From the NCBI RefSeq assembly GCF_004145405.1, contig NZ_SELQ01000001.1:186001-250000 (forward strand): DNA of 64,000 bases. Reading direction: 5' to 3'. A program made the position numbers and the translations under genes. The notes below the pieces were generated by a model. That model had not been told where the DNA came from. It worked only from the letters and a program-made list of their open reading frames with translations, and did not search any database. The DNA is from Salipiger sp. IMCC34102 (GTDB taxonomy: Bacteria; Pseudomonadota; Alphaproteobacteria; Rhodobacterales; Rhodobacteraceae). Shown here piece by piece: positions 32,305 through 43,218 of this stretch; position 1 is the stretch's first letter; each line of letters begins with the position of its first letter.

Positions 32305-33840
32305 GTGACGAAAACGAAGGCCCGCGCACCCGCGATCTACCAGATCTACCCCCGCTCGTTTCAGGACACGACCGGCAGCGGGATCGGGGATCTGCCGGGG
32401 ATCACCTCCCGGCTGGACTACATCGCGGGGCTGGGCGTGGACGCGATCTGGCTGTCGCCGATCTACGTCTCGCCGATGATGGACGGCGGCTACGACATCA
32501 TCGACCACACCGCCATCGACGACCGCTACGGGACGATGGAGGACTTCGACGCCATGGTGGCCCGCGCGCACGACCTGGGGCTGAAGGTCTACATGGACCA
32601 GGTGCTGAACCACACCTCGGACGAGTGTCCGTGGTTCCTGGAAGCCATTGCGGGCGACGAGGAGAAGGCCGATTACTACCTCTGGCGCGACCCCAAGCCC
32701 GACGGGACGGAGCCGAACAACTGGTTCGCGCAGTTCGGCACCCGCGCCTGGACCTACAACCACAAGCGTCGGCAGTATTACTACCACCAATTCACCAAGC
32801 ACCAACCCGCGCTGAACCTGCGCAATCCGACAGTGCAGGACCACATCAGGACCCAGATCGAAGGCTGGCTCGACCACGGCGTCGACGGCTTCCGCTTCGA
32901 CGTGGTGACGGCCTTCTTGTGGGACGAAAGCCTGAAGGACAATCCGGTGGCCTCCCAGGAGGTGCACGAGAAGGTCGCGGGCGAGACCTTCAACCCCTAT
33001 ACCTTCCAGGACCACACCTACGACATGCTTCCCGGCGACGGGGCGAGCTATGCGGCGAACCTGCGCAAATGGGCCGGTGAGCGCGCCTACCTGTTCGGAG
33101 AGAACACCTCCGGCAACAATTCCATCGAGCTCTGCATGGATTTCTCGCAGGAGGGACGTCTGGATTCGACCTATTCCACCGACATGCCCGAAGGACGGGG
33201 ATCGCCCGCGACCTTCGGTGACATCCTGTCACGCGGTGCGGATTTCCAGAAGCTGCCGGGCTGGTTGTCGAGCCACGACCAGCCGCGGCACGGGCGCGGC
33301 GACGCCTCGGACGCGGTGCTGGCCTTGCAGATGGCGTTCCTGCCGGGCCCCTGGATCATCTACCAGGGCGAGGAAATGGGCCTTACCCAGCCCGACCTTG
33401 CCCATCACGAGGTGACGGACCCGCTCGACCTGCTCTGGTGGCCGGACGGGCCGGGGCGCGAAGGGGCGCGCGTGCCGATCCCGTGGGACGCCGACGGCGA
33501 ATGGTACGGGTTTACCGACGGGTGCCCCTGGCTGCCGATGCGCTGGGACCGTGACGTCCTGCGCCGGGCGCAGGGAAAAGGTGGCATGGTCGATTTCTAC
33601 CGCCGGATCATCGGCCTGCGGCGGGACCATGGCTGGGCCACGGCGAAAATAGAGGATTCCTCGACCCAGAACGACATCTTCGATCTGACCGTCGTGACCG
33701 AAGACGGCACCCGCTACCGTGGCGTCTTCTGCCACGGCAGCGGTGTCAGCGCGGACACGCCCGAAGCGCCGGCGCTTATTTGTTCAGACGGCGTTGCTCC
33801 CAGTGCGGAAGGCTGGTGGGGCGGCGTCTGGAAGCTGTGA
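32305..33840 (+). CDS. Alpha-glucosidase, GH13 family
   Basis: A 511-residue GH13 enzyme, cytoplasmic, hydrolysing alpha-linked gluco-oligosaccharides. The start IYQIYPRSFQDTTGSGIGDL and GGYDIIDHTAIDDRYGTMED are characteristic. The catalytic residues are the nucleophile Asp199 in GFRFDVV, the acid/base Glu266 in LFGENTS and Asp325 in SSHDQPRH. The short C-terminal domain distinguishes it from the larger trehalose enzymes. It has an AAGGACAG ribosome-binding site. The last 65 bases overlap the converging SDR gene. No sugar ABC importer is adjacent. Confidence 0.92.
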   Translation: MTKTKARAPAIYQIYPRSFQDTTGSGIGDLPGITSRLDYIAGLGVDAIWLSPIYVSPMMDGGYDIIDHTAIDDRYGTMEDFDAMVARAHDLGLKVYMDQVLNHTSDECPWFLEAIAGDEEKADYYLWRDPKPDGTEPNNWFAQFGTRAWTYNHKRRQYYYHQFTKHQPALNLRNPTVQDHIRTQIEGWLDHGVDGFRFDVVTAFLWDESLKDNPVASQEVHEKVAGETFNPYTFQDHTYDMLPGDGASYAANLRKWAGERAYLFGENTSGNNSIELCMDFSQEGRLDSTYSTDMPEGRGSPATFGDILSRGADFQKLPGWLSSHDQPRHGRGDASDAVLALQMAFLPGPWIIYQGEEMGLTQPDLAHHEVTDPLDLLWWPDGPGREGARVPIPWDADGEWYGFTDGCPWLPMRWDRDVLRRAQGKGGMVDFYRRIIGLRRDHGWATAKIEDSSTQNDIFDLTVVTEDGTRYRGVFCHGSGVSADTPEAPALICSDGVAPSAEGWWGGVWKL

Positions 33841-34807
33841 CCGCCGCAGAGGCGGCCAAAGCACCGATCCCGAAGGCCGCGGCCACGATGCCGCCCAGCA
33901 GGACCTTGCGCGCGCGGTCGCTGTCCACGGTCATCGCGGTTTCCGAGATTTCGCCGTCGAACGCGCCCGTCGCGGAACTTGGGTGGTCGACCGGGGCGAA
34001 GAGGTTGTCCTCTTCCGGTCGCGCCCAGGCCGGCACGTCGGACTTCTGCATCTCGATCCCGTTGCGGGAGAGCCTGCGGTCGATGTAGCCGGGCAGCGCC
34101 ATGTCGCCGAACATCAGCTTCAGGACCGACTTTCCGACCAGCACTTCGCGCAGGTTGCCGTCGATCGCCTTCAAGACGGCCTCCGCCGCGACCTGGGGGT
34201 GATAGACGGGCGGGGCGGGCTGCGGCGCCATGTCCAGACGGTTGCGCGCCCAGCCGAACTGCGGCGTGTTCATCGCCGGAAGCTGGACGAGCGACAGGTG
34301 CAGGTCGGGCCGCGTCTGCATGATCTCCGACCGGACGGAGCCGACGAAACCGTTGATCGCGTGCTTGGAGGCGACATAGGCGCTCTGCCCCGGCACCGGA
34401 CGATAGGCCAGGCCCGATCCGATATGCACGATGTTGCCGGACCCCATCAGCCGCAACGCCTCGCGCGTACCGTTGACCTGGCCGAGGAAGGTGGTGCGCA
34501 CGATTTTCTCGAATTCCTCGACGGTCATCTGCTCGAACCGCGAGAAGGCGGTGATCATGGCGCAGTTGACCCAGACCCGCGGCGCGCCGGTGGGGCACAG
34601 GGTGTTGATCGCCTCCCGCAGAGCATCCGCATCACCCACATCGGCGGCGGCGGTGCGGATGCGCCCCTTGAGGTAGTCCGATTTCAACTGATCCAGCCGG
34701 TCCTGCCCGCGGGCCACGACACCCACGGTCATGCCGCGCGCCACGAGGGCATCCACGATGGCCCGGCCCACGCCGGCGGTGCCACCCAGTACGATTGCGT
34801 CCGTCAT
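33776..34807 (-). CDS. SDR-family oxidoreductase with C-terminal membrane helix
   Basis: A 343-residue SDR. The cofactor site is IVLGGTAGVGRAIV, with GVVARGQDRLDQL following. The active site is HIGSGLAYRPVPGQSAYVAS with YVASKHA. Beyond residue 240 it carries a linker and a hydrophobic segment, VLLGGIVAAAFGIGALAASA (about 305-325), then a basic tail, so it should be tail-anchored in the inner membrane. The C-terminal coding end overlaps the GH13 gene by 65 bases on the opposite strand. The substrate is unknown. Confidence 0.85.
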   Translation of the reverse strand: MTDAIVLGGTAGVGRAIVDALVARGMTVGVVARGQDRLDQLKSDYLKGRIRTAAADVGDADALREAINTLCPTGAPRVWVNCAMITAFSRFEQMTVEEFEKIVRTTFLGQVNGTREALRLMGSGNIVHIGSGLAYRPVPGQSAYVASKHAINGFVGSVRSEIMQTRPDLHLSLVQLPAMNTPQFGWARNRLDMAPQPAPPVYHPQVAAEAVLKAIDGNLREVLVGKSVLKLMFGDMALPGYIDRRLSRNGIEMQKSDVPAWARPEEDNLFAPVDHPSSATGAFDGEISETAMTVDSDRARKVLLGGIVAAAFGIGALAASAAVTASRRRPTSLPHWEQRRLNK

Positions 34808-34875
34808 ATCAAGTCTCTCCGTGCCCGGTGCGGGCTTCGGAGGCTCAATTCAGCACGCGGCCTTCGGGTTCCCGC

Positions 34876-36141
34876 CTAGGCCTTGCCCTTCCAGGGCACC
34901 ATCAACCGCTCGGCCCAGCGCATCAGCATGTCGATGCCGAAGCCGATGATGCCGATCAGCACGATCCCCAGGATCACGATGTCGGTGTTCTGGAACTTCG
35001 AGGCGACCATGATCATCATCCCCGCGCCCTTTTCCGCGGCGACCAGTTCGGCCGCGACGACCGTGCCCCAGCAGACGCCCATCGCGACCCGGGCCGCGGT
35101 GAAGATCTCGGGCAGGGAGTTCGGGATGATCACGTGCCGAAGGACCTGCCACTTGCTCGCCCCCAATGAGTAGGCCGCGTGCACCTTGCTGATCGCCACG
35201 CCCGACACGCCGGAGCGCGCGCCGATGGCCATGATCCAGAGCGCGGCCAGGAACAGCAGGATGATCTTGCCGACCTCGCCGATGCCCGCCCAGATGATGA
35301 CCAGCGGAATCAGGGCCAGCGGCGGCACGGGGCGCATGAACTCGACGATCGGGTCGAACCAGCCGCGGAACCAGTTCGACAGGCCCATGGCATAGCCCAG
35401 CGGGATGCCCACGATCGCACCGCAGATGAAACCGGTGACGACCCGGAACAGCGACCACCCCAGATGCCCGAACAGCGAGGTGCCCCGGAACCCTTCCGTC
35501 GCCACGTCGATGGTCCGGGTCACGACCTCCTCCGGTGCGGGCAGGTAGAGCGATTCCATCTGCCAGCCCGCGCTCGGCGTGAAGTTCGGCGTCCCCTTGT
35601 CGGAGATCGTCACGCGCCCCCCCGTGACCTGCACGGTGCTGCCCGGCTCCACCGGTTCGCCGTCGATGGCGATCACGCGCGATCCCTCGTCGCGCGAGAT
35701 CTCGTCGTTGCTGTCGAAGGAAATCAGCGTGTTGCGGTAGACCGCGACAGTGTCGCTCATGTTCTTTGCAAAGCCCTCGCCCGGCGCGATGTCCGGCACG
35801 TCGGGGTTCTCCGAGCGCGGATGGACGAGGATCTGCACGGTGGCGTCATCGGTCTGGCCGTTCGCTTCCGCCGTGTAGGTGAAGGAGGCAAGGCCCGTGA
35901 ACGGACCCGGCGCGTGCAGGAACCCCGGCAACAGGGCCGAGCCGGTGAAGGCCCCCCAGAGCAGGAAGATCGTCAGGACAGAGATCACGCCCGCCGCCCG
36001 GTTGGGCCGCACGGCGCTTTCGTCCCCGAAGGTCACGGTCTTGAGCGCGTTGATGTCCCGGGCCGCGCGGATCCCCACGACGCGGGTCACGATGAAGAAG
36101 GCGGCGACGAAGATGCCGACATAGATCGCCAGGATGATCAT
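34876..36141 (-). CDS. tauC: Taurine ABC transporter permease with inserted cadherin/Ig-like periplasmic domain
   Basis: A 421-residue permease. The classic part is from about residue 195: SLYLPAPEEVVTRTIDVATE, then the membrane helices and the coupling EAA-type loop SLGASKWQVLRHVIIPNSLP. Ahead of it are two helices (about 2-19 and 50-72) and a periplasmic stretch at 86-193 that reads like bacterial cadherin/Big-type repeats: SFTYTAEANGQTDDATVQIL, IDGEPVEPGSTVQVTGGRVT and a final NFTPSAGW. This lengthens the protein by about 150 residues relative to ordinary TauC. The ATG overlaps the tauB stop (ATGA). Confidence 0.85.
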   Translation of the reverse strand: MIILAIYVGIFVAAFFIVTRVVGIRAARDINALKTVTFGDESAVRPNRAAGVISVLTIFLLWGAFTGSALLPGFLHAPGPFTGLASFTYTAEANGQTDDATVQILVHPRSENPDVPDIAPGEGFAKNMSDTVAVYRNTLISFDSNDEISRDEGSRVIAIDGEPVEPGSTVQVTGGRVTISDKGTPNFTPSAGWQMESLYLPAPEEVVTRTIDVATEGFRGTSLFGHLGWSLFRVVTGFICGAIVGIPLGYAMGLSNWFRGWFDPIVEFMRPVPPLALIPLVIIWAGIGEVGKIILLFLAALWIMAIGARSGVSGVAISKVHAAYSLGASKWQVLRHVIIPNSLPEIFTAARVAMGVCWGTVVAAELVAAEKGAGMMIMVASKFQNTDIVILGIVLIGIIGFGIDMLMRWAERLMVPWKGKA

Positions 36142-36944
36142 TCGTCGGGCCCCGCGGTGCCCATGATTTCCTCTTCCATGTCCCAGATCATGTTCAGGAT
36201 CTCCTCGCGGCGCTGGGCGAACTCGGGGTGTTTCTTGACCTCGCGCAGGTCGGCGTTCACGCCCATCTCGGCAAAGGGCAGGTCGTATTCGGTATGGATG
36301 CGTCCCGGTCGCGGCGCCATGACGATCAGCCGCTCGCCCAGAAGCAGCGCCTCCTCGACCGAGTGGGTGATCAGGATGATCGTCTTGCCGGTCTCCTTCC
36401 ACAGCTTCAGCACGAGGCTTTGCATCTTCTCGCGGGTCAGCGCGTCGAGCGCGCCCAGGGGTTCGTCCATCAAGATCACGTCGGGCTCGTTGGCCAGGCA
36501 CCGGGCGAGCGCCACGCGCTGCTGCATGCCGCCGGACAACTCGTAGACCATCTTCTCCTTGAAGTCCTGCAGGCCCACCACGTCCAGCAGGTGATCCACC
36601 TCCGAGCGGTAGTCGGAGGCCTTGCGCCCCGCCATGCGCGGGCCGAAGCTGACGTTGTCGCGCACGCTCATCCACTCGAAGAGCGCGCCTTGCTGGAACA
36701 CCATCCCGCGTTCCGCGTCCGGCCCGGTGATCCGGTGACCGTTCAGCTCCATCCGGCCGTCGGTGGGCGACAGGAATCCGGCGACGATGTTCAGCAAGGT
36801 CGTCTTGCCGCAGCCCGAGGGCCCGAGCACGCTCAACAGTTCGCCCGCTTTCAGATCAAGGCTCACGTCCTTGAGCGCCTGCACGTGACCGCCGTCCGGC
36901 AGGTCGAAGCGCATCGACAGATTCTCGATTTGAAGTCCCGACAT
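36138..36944 (-). CDS. tauB: Taurine ABC transporter ATP-binding protein
   Basis: A 268-residue importer ATPase of the nitrate/taurine group. Walker A is LGPSGCGKTTLLN, the Q loop is MVFQQGALFEW, the signature is ELSGGMQQRVALARCLA, Walker B is VILMDEPLGALDAL and the switch is LITHSVEEALLL. It drives TauC-mediated uptake of taurine or a related sulfonate delivered by TauA. It lies 75 bases after tauA, with a very stable hairpin in between, and overlaps tauC by four bases. Confidence 0.93.
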   Translation of the reverse strand: MSGLQIENLSMRFDLPDGGHVQALKDVSLDLKAGELLSVLGPSGCGKTTLLNIVAGFLSPTDGRMELNGHRITGPDAERGMVFQQGALFEWMSVRDNVSFGPRMAGRKASDYRSEVDHLLDVVGLQDFKEKMVYELSGGMQQRVALARCLANEPDVILMDEPLGALDALTREKMQSLVLKLWKETGKTIILITHSVEEALLLGERLIVMAPRPGRIHTEYDLPFAEMGVNADLREVKKHPEFAQRREEILNMIWDMEEEIMGTAGPDE

Positions 36945-36983
36945 GCGTCGCCCTGTCCCTTGCTCGACGGCGCACCGTCATTG

Positions 36984-37013
36984 GATAGGCCCGGGGATGC
37001 CCCCGGGCCTATC
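36984..37013 (-). promoter_or_regulatory. Perfect 13-pair hairpin between tauA and tauB
   Basis: GATAGGCCCGGGG pairs with CCCCGGGCCTATC around ATGC. No T run follows on the minus strand, so it is not an intrinsic terminator. As in other transport operons, it probably stabilises the upstream tauA mRNA so that the binding protein is made in excess. Confidence 0.75.
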
Positions 37014-37019
37014 GTTCGC

Positions 37020-38018
37020 CTACATCTCTGCTGCGGCTTCCAGCGGACCGAGGTTCACGGTGCCTTCGTAGCTTTCGAGCGCGCTATCGATGGAGCCTGA
37101 TTCGACGAAGACGTCGGCCACGCCTTTCATGAAGGTGGCGGCATTGCCACCCAGCCAGTCGTCGGACAGTTGCGTCTCGATATCCGGGAACGAGAAGGTC
37201 TCCAGCGAGGCCCGCGTCGCTTCGATGTCCATGCCAGATTCCATGGCGATGGTCTCCAGCATCTCGTCGCTCTGGGTCTCGGCCCATTCGGCGTTCGCGT
37301 CGGCCGTCACCTTGAGGAACTGGGCCACGATGTCGCCGTTCTCTGCCACGAAGGACGCGGGCGCCGAGGTCACGTCGAAGACCAGGATCCCCAGCTCTTC
37401 CTTTTCGGCGCCGGTCAGCAGCACGTTGCCGTATTCCTTCATGCGGGCAAGCGCGCCGCCCCAGCCGCAGGCCATGCCCACGTCACCCTGACTCAGCGCC
37501 GCGGCGCCTTCCGCCGGGGCCATGTCGACCACCGTCAGGCTGGAGAGGTCCACGCCGAAGTGATCCATCTGGCGCAGGAAGCCGTAGTGCGCCGCGGTTC
37601 CCAGCGGTACGGCGACGGTCTGGCCCGCCAGCTCGTCCGCGCTGTCCTTGTCGATCTCGAGGTTGGATTGCACGACGCAGTTGTCGTTGTCCGAGTAGCT
37701 GACCGCCACGTCGACGATCTGCAGATCCTGCCCGCCGGAGGCCGCGACCACGAAGGGCGGCACGCCCTGGCTGACCGACATCTGCACGTCGCCGGAGGCC
37801 ATCGCCGCGGACATCGCGGTGCCGGTGTCGAAGGACACCCAGTTCACCGTCATACCCATCGCCTCCTCGTAGGCGCCGTCCGCTTTTGCGGCAAGGAACG
37901 GCATCGGCCATTCCAGGAAGTAGCCGACGGTGATCTCGCCGCTTTGTGCCACGGCCGCCTGGCCGGTCATCGCCATCACCGCGCCCGCGATGAAGCTGCA
38001 GGTCGTTTTCTTGAACAT
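37020..38018 (-). CDS. tauA: Taurine ABC transporter substrate-binding protein
   Basis: A 332-residue periplasmic binding protein. The signal peptide is MFKKTTCSFIAGAVMAMTGQ to about AVAQ. The mature part starts GEITVGYFLEWPMPF and includes VSQGVPPFVVAASGGQDLQI, AGQTVAVPLGTAAHYGFLRQ and VDMAPAEGAAALSQGDVGMA, which resemble the TauA proteins of roseobacters. Taurine is therefore the likely ligand. It has GGGAGAG upstream and precedes tauB and tauC. No tauR regulator and no taurine-degrading genes (tpa, xsc, ald) are within the window. Confidence 0.92.
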   Translation of the reverse strand: MFKKTTCSFIAGAVMAMTGQAAVAQSGEITVGYFLEWPMPFLAAKADGAYEEAMGMTVNWVSFDTGTAMSAAMASGDVQMSVSQGVPPFVVAASGGQDLQIVDVAVSYSDNDNCVVQSNLEIDKDSADELAGQTVAVPLGTAAHYGFLRQMDHFGVDLSSLTVVDMAPAEGAAALSQGDVGMACGWGGALARMKEYGNVLLTGAEKEELGILVFDVTSAPASFVAENGDIVAQFLKVTADANAEWAETQSDEMLETIAMESGMDIEATRASLETFSFPDIETQLSDDWLGGNAATFMKGVADVFVESGSIDSALESYEGTVNLGPLEAAAEM

Positions 38019-38350
38019 TGGACTCTCCCGGTTGGACGCCGAAGCCGCGCATCGCGGTCCCGGCCAGATTTGCAGACCTCCATTCTGTGACGCGGGGCCC
38101 GTGAAGGTTTCTGCACGCGGAGACGCTATTAGCGGCCCCGAGGTAGGGTCAACGGCTTTCTAGACCCCACCGGGATGCGAGGCGGAGCGGAAAGATCAAG
38201 TTTCCGGCAGAACTCGACCCGAATCCCGGGATCGGTGAATAATTCAGCGCTCGGCGCAATGGGCCGCCCGGCCGGTGCCACCGGTCACCACCCATCGGTC
38301 GCTTCTTGAACTCCTGACGCCTTGGCTATCCCGTTTTCGGGGCCCGGCCG
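38019..38350. other. 332-base gap between the winged-helix gene and tauA
   Basis: No coding potential was found. The region must hold the tauABC promoter and any TauR site, but I could not identify a clear -10/-35 pair. The downstream end contains inverted GC-rich words such as CCGGCCGGTGCCACCGG without a T run. It lies downstream of the regulator gene's stop on the same strand. Confidence 0.4.
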
Positions 38351-39055
38351 TCAGACCATGCGGATCACATCCTTGTCGATCGCCAGCATGTAGCCCCTGC
38401 GCGCGATGTTCTTCACCAAAAGCTCGCTGATCATCTGGTTGCCCAGCGTGTCGCGTAGCCGCTTGATCCGCGTGGCCCCCGCCGCCTCTTCGCAATCCGA
38501 CGGGTCGCGGCCCGAGATCACGCCCTCGATCTCGGCGCCCGAGAGCACCTCGTCGTCCATGCGCGCTTCGGCCAGGACCGAGAGGGTTTCGATCGCCGCC
38601 GCCGTCAGCTTGAACTCGAAGTTGTTGAGATAGACCGCCCCCTGATCGCGGCTGATCAGAAGCGAGTTCACCTCGATCCCCTTGCGCTCGATCCGGCCCA
38701 TGCGGCGGGTAAGGAAGATCAGCATCACCAGGAATGCGATGGCCGCCACCAGAAGCGCCGTCGAGAAGACCAGCAGCACGAAGATCACGAAGCGATAGGA
38801 CGAGAGCGTGTCGGAAAAGGCCGTTCCGGACTGGGCGATGATTTCCAGCAGCTTGATCTCGGCGTTGCCGGTCAAGGTGTCGTTCTCGATGAACAGCTGC
38901 TCGACCCGCGCGTTGAAGGCGTTGGCATCGGGCAGGTTCAGGAACAGCAACACGGCGGCACCCGCCAGAATCGCGACGATGGCGACGATGCCGCCGATCA
39001 CGATTCGATTGCCGATCTCGCGCCCCTCAGAAGCGGAGGAAAAACTCACCGGCAC
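38351..39055 (-). CDS. Membrane-tethered winged-helix DNA-binding protein
   Basis: A 234-residue protein with two membrane helices (VIGGIVAIVAILAGAAVLLF and FVIFVLLVFSTALLVAAIAF) flanking a periplasmic loop of about 50 residues, then a C-terminal cytoplasmic OmpR/ToxR-type winged helix. That domain shows YLNNFEFKLTAAAIETLSVL, then DCEEAAGATRIKRLRDTLGN and NIARRGYMLAID. The order is inverted relative to ToxR and CadC. I prefer the GTG at 39055 because AAAGGAAA precedes it. It overlaps the small periplasmic protein gene by 29 bases, implying they work together. Confidence 0.78.
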   Translation of the reverse strand: MPVSFSSASEGREIGNRIVIGGIVAIVAILAGAAVLLFLNLPDANAFNARVEQLFIENDTLTGNAEIKLLEIIAQSGTAFSDTLSSYRFVIFVLLVFSTALLVAAIAFLVMLIFLTRRMGRIERKGIEVNSLLISRDQGAVYLNNFEFKLTAAAIETLSVLAEARMDDEVLSGAEIEGVISGRDPSDCEEAAGATRIKRLRDTLGNQMISELLVKNIARRGYMLAIDKDVIRMV

Positions 39056-39308
39056 TTTCCTTTCTGCTGTCCAGCCCATTCTCGTCGAAGGTGCCAAGGA
39101 CCGTCAGAAGCGTCCATCCTCCTGCGTTCAGCCGCCCCGGCAGGACTTGCCGGGCGTTGCTGACGGTGCAGGGTCCGTCGATCTCGACCACACCGTAGTG
39201 CAGCCGCAGGGGACCGTCCTGCTTGGCCTTGTAATCGGCATAGCAGGCCGCCTGCGCGGCGGTGCCGGACAGCAGGACGAACAGGGTAAGAAGCGCGGAA
39301 AGTTTCAT
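39027..39308 (-). CDS. Small secreted protein coupled to the membrane winged-helix gene
   Basis: A 93-residue protein that I do not recognise. It has a clear signal peptide (MKLSALLTLFVLLSGTAAQA) and two mature cysteines, at the very N-terminus (ACYADYK) and in IDGPCTVSNARQ, which could form a disulfide. The rest reads as beta strands (WTLLTVLGTFDENG). Starts at 39308 and 39317 are possible. Its 3' end overlaps the GTG of the membrane winged-helix gene by 29 bases, so translation is probably coupled. It may be a ligand or sensor partner for the periplasmic loop of that protein. Confidence 0.65.
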   Translation of the reverse strand: MKLSALLTLFVLLSGTAAQAACYADYKAKQDGPLRLHYGVVEIDGPCTVSNARQVLPGRLNAGGWTLLTVLGTFDENGLDSRKESAGEFFLRF

Positions 39309-39473
39309 GCCGTCCATACAGCCCGGGGCCAGTCTGCTATGCAATATCGCGGGATGCTATCGGCTGACGCAGCCCGTGACCAGAGCGGTTATTGTGTGAC
39401 TGAACGGCGCCGGGCGAGCCTTGTTCCACGATGTCGTCCCGCGACGGGGCGGCCCTTGCTCAAGGAGTCCCCG

Positions 39474-41971
<2,498 letters not shown>

Positions 41972-42044
41972 AGGACACACACCAGTTACCGCCGGTGCCT
42001 GCACCGAGATCCCCCTGCGGGGGCGGTCTCGCAGGCACTAACTT

Positions 42045-42083
42045 GCCCCGGCTCTTGCTTCACGCAAGGTCGGGGTTTTTTTT
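42045..42083 (+). terminator. Terminator after ccrM
   Basis: CCCCGGCTCTTGC pairs imperfectly with GCAAGGTCGGGG around TTCAC, and eight T residues follow. A second GC-rich hairpin (CCCCCTGCGGGGG) lies just upstream. Confidence 0.85.
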
Positions 42084-42123
42084 GTGTGGGCTTCGGCTAG
42101 GTCGACGGGAAAGGAGATATCCC

Positions 42124-43152
42124 ATGACCGAAGCCACCCGTATCGTGCTCGCCAGCCGCCCCGACGGCCAGCCCACCACCGACAACTTCCGACAGGAGAC
42201 GGTCGACCTTCCCAGCCCCTCCGAGGGGGAGTTGCTCGTCCGCGTGATCTGGCTGTCGCTCGATCCCTACATGCGCGGTCGCATGGACGATGCGAAATCC
42301 TACGCCAAGCCCGTGGAGGTCGACGAGACGATGGAAGGCGGCGCCGTGGCCGAAGTCATGGAAAGCCGTCACCCCGACTTCAAGAAAGGCCAGATCGTCA
42401 CGGGCCAGTTCGGCTGGTGCTCTCACGCGATCTCGGACGGGGAGGGGGTGCGGGTGATCGATCCCGACACCGCCCCGATCTCGACCGCGCTCGGCGTGCT
42501 GGGGATGCCCGGCATCACCGGCTGGGTCGGCCTGAACGACATCGGGCGCGCGCGCGATGGCGAGACGATCGTCGTCTCTGCCGCGACGGGTGCCGTGGGC
42601 GGTGTCGTGGGCCAGCTGGCCAAGGCCAAGAACATGCGCGTGATCGGCGTGGCGGGCGGGCCTGAAAAATGCGACTTCGCCGTGAAGGAGCTGGGCTACG
42701 ACGTCTGCCTCGACCACCACGCCCATGACGCCAAGAGCCTGTCGGAGGCGATCAAGAAGGCCGCCCCCGACGGCGTCGACGTCTATTTTGAAAGCGTCGG
42801 CGGCAAGACGCTGGAGGCGGTCCTGAGCCGGATGAACGTCGGCGGCCGCATCGCGGTCTGCGGGATGATCGCCTGGTATTCGGGCGAAGGGGTGAAGGAC
42901 GCGCAGCCCCTGCCCGCCGTCTGGCGCAACATCCTGACCCGGCGGCTGTTGGTGGAGGGGTTCATCATCTTCGATCATTTCCACAAGTTCCCGGACTTCA
43001 TCGAGAACGTGGCCCCGATGGTTGGCGACGGCCGGGTGAAGTTCAAGGAAGACGTGGCCGAGGGTCTGGAGAACGCGCCACGGGCCTTCCTGGACATGCT
43101 GGACGGCGGCAACTTCGGCAAGCAGCTGGTGCGCGTCGGCGACGATCCGTGA
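42124..43152 (+). CDS. NADP-dependent zinc-free medium-chain oxidoreductase (CurA/prostaglandin reductase type)
   Basis: A 342-residue MDR-family reductase of the enone/alkenal double-bond type. The family start RIVLASRPDGQPTTDNF, the IWLSLDPYMRGRM segment, the coenzyme motif VSAATGAVGGVVGQLAKAKN and YFESVGGKTLEAVL are all present. No catalytic zinc ligands occur. It would reduce 2-alkenals or similar electrophiles, possibly in aldehyde detoxification. A strong AAAGGAG ribosome-binding site precedes the ATG. It is transcribed alone, between the ccrM terminator and a converging alkB gene. Confidence 0.9.
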   Translation: MTEATRIVLASRPDGQPTTDNFRQETVDLPSPSEGELLVRVIWLSLDPYMRGRMDDAKSYAKPVEVDETMEGGAVAEVMESRHPDFKKGQIVTGQFGWCSHAISDGEGVRVIDPDTAPISTALGVLGMPGITGWVGLNDIGRARDGETIVVSAATGAVGGVVGQLAKAKNMRVIGVAGGPEKCDFAVKELGYDVCLDHHAHDAKSLSEAIKKAAPDGVDVYFESVGGKTLEAVLSRMNVGGRIAVCGMIAWYSGEGVKDAQPLPAVWRNILTRRLLVEGFIIFDHFHKFPDFIENVAPMVGDGRVKFKEDVAEGLENAPRAFLDMLDGGNFGKQLVRVGDDP

Positions 43153-43160
43153 TCGCCTGC

Positions 43161-43190
43161 GCCGCCCCTTCCCCGCGGGGCAGGGGCGGC
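43161..43190. terminator. GC-rich hairpin between converging genes
   Basis: GCCGCCCCT pairs with AGGGGCGGC, with inner bases TCCCCGCGGGGC also self-complementary. No T run follows in either direction, so it may need Rho or just mark the boundary between the oxidoreductase and alkB. Confidence 0.45.
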
Positions 43191-43218
43191 GTCATCAAAG
43201 GGCGTCAGGCAGGCAGGC

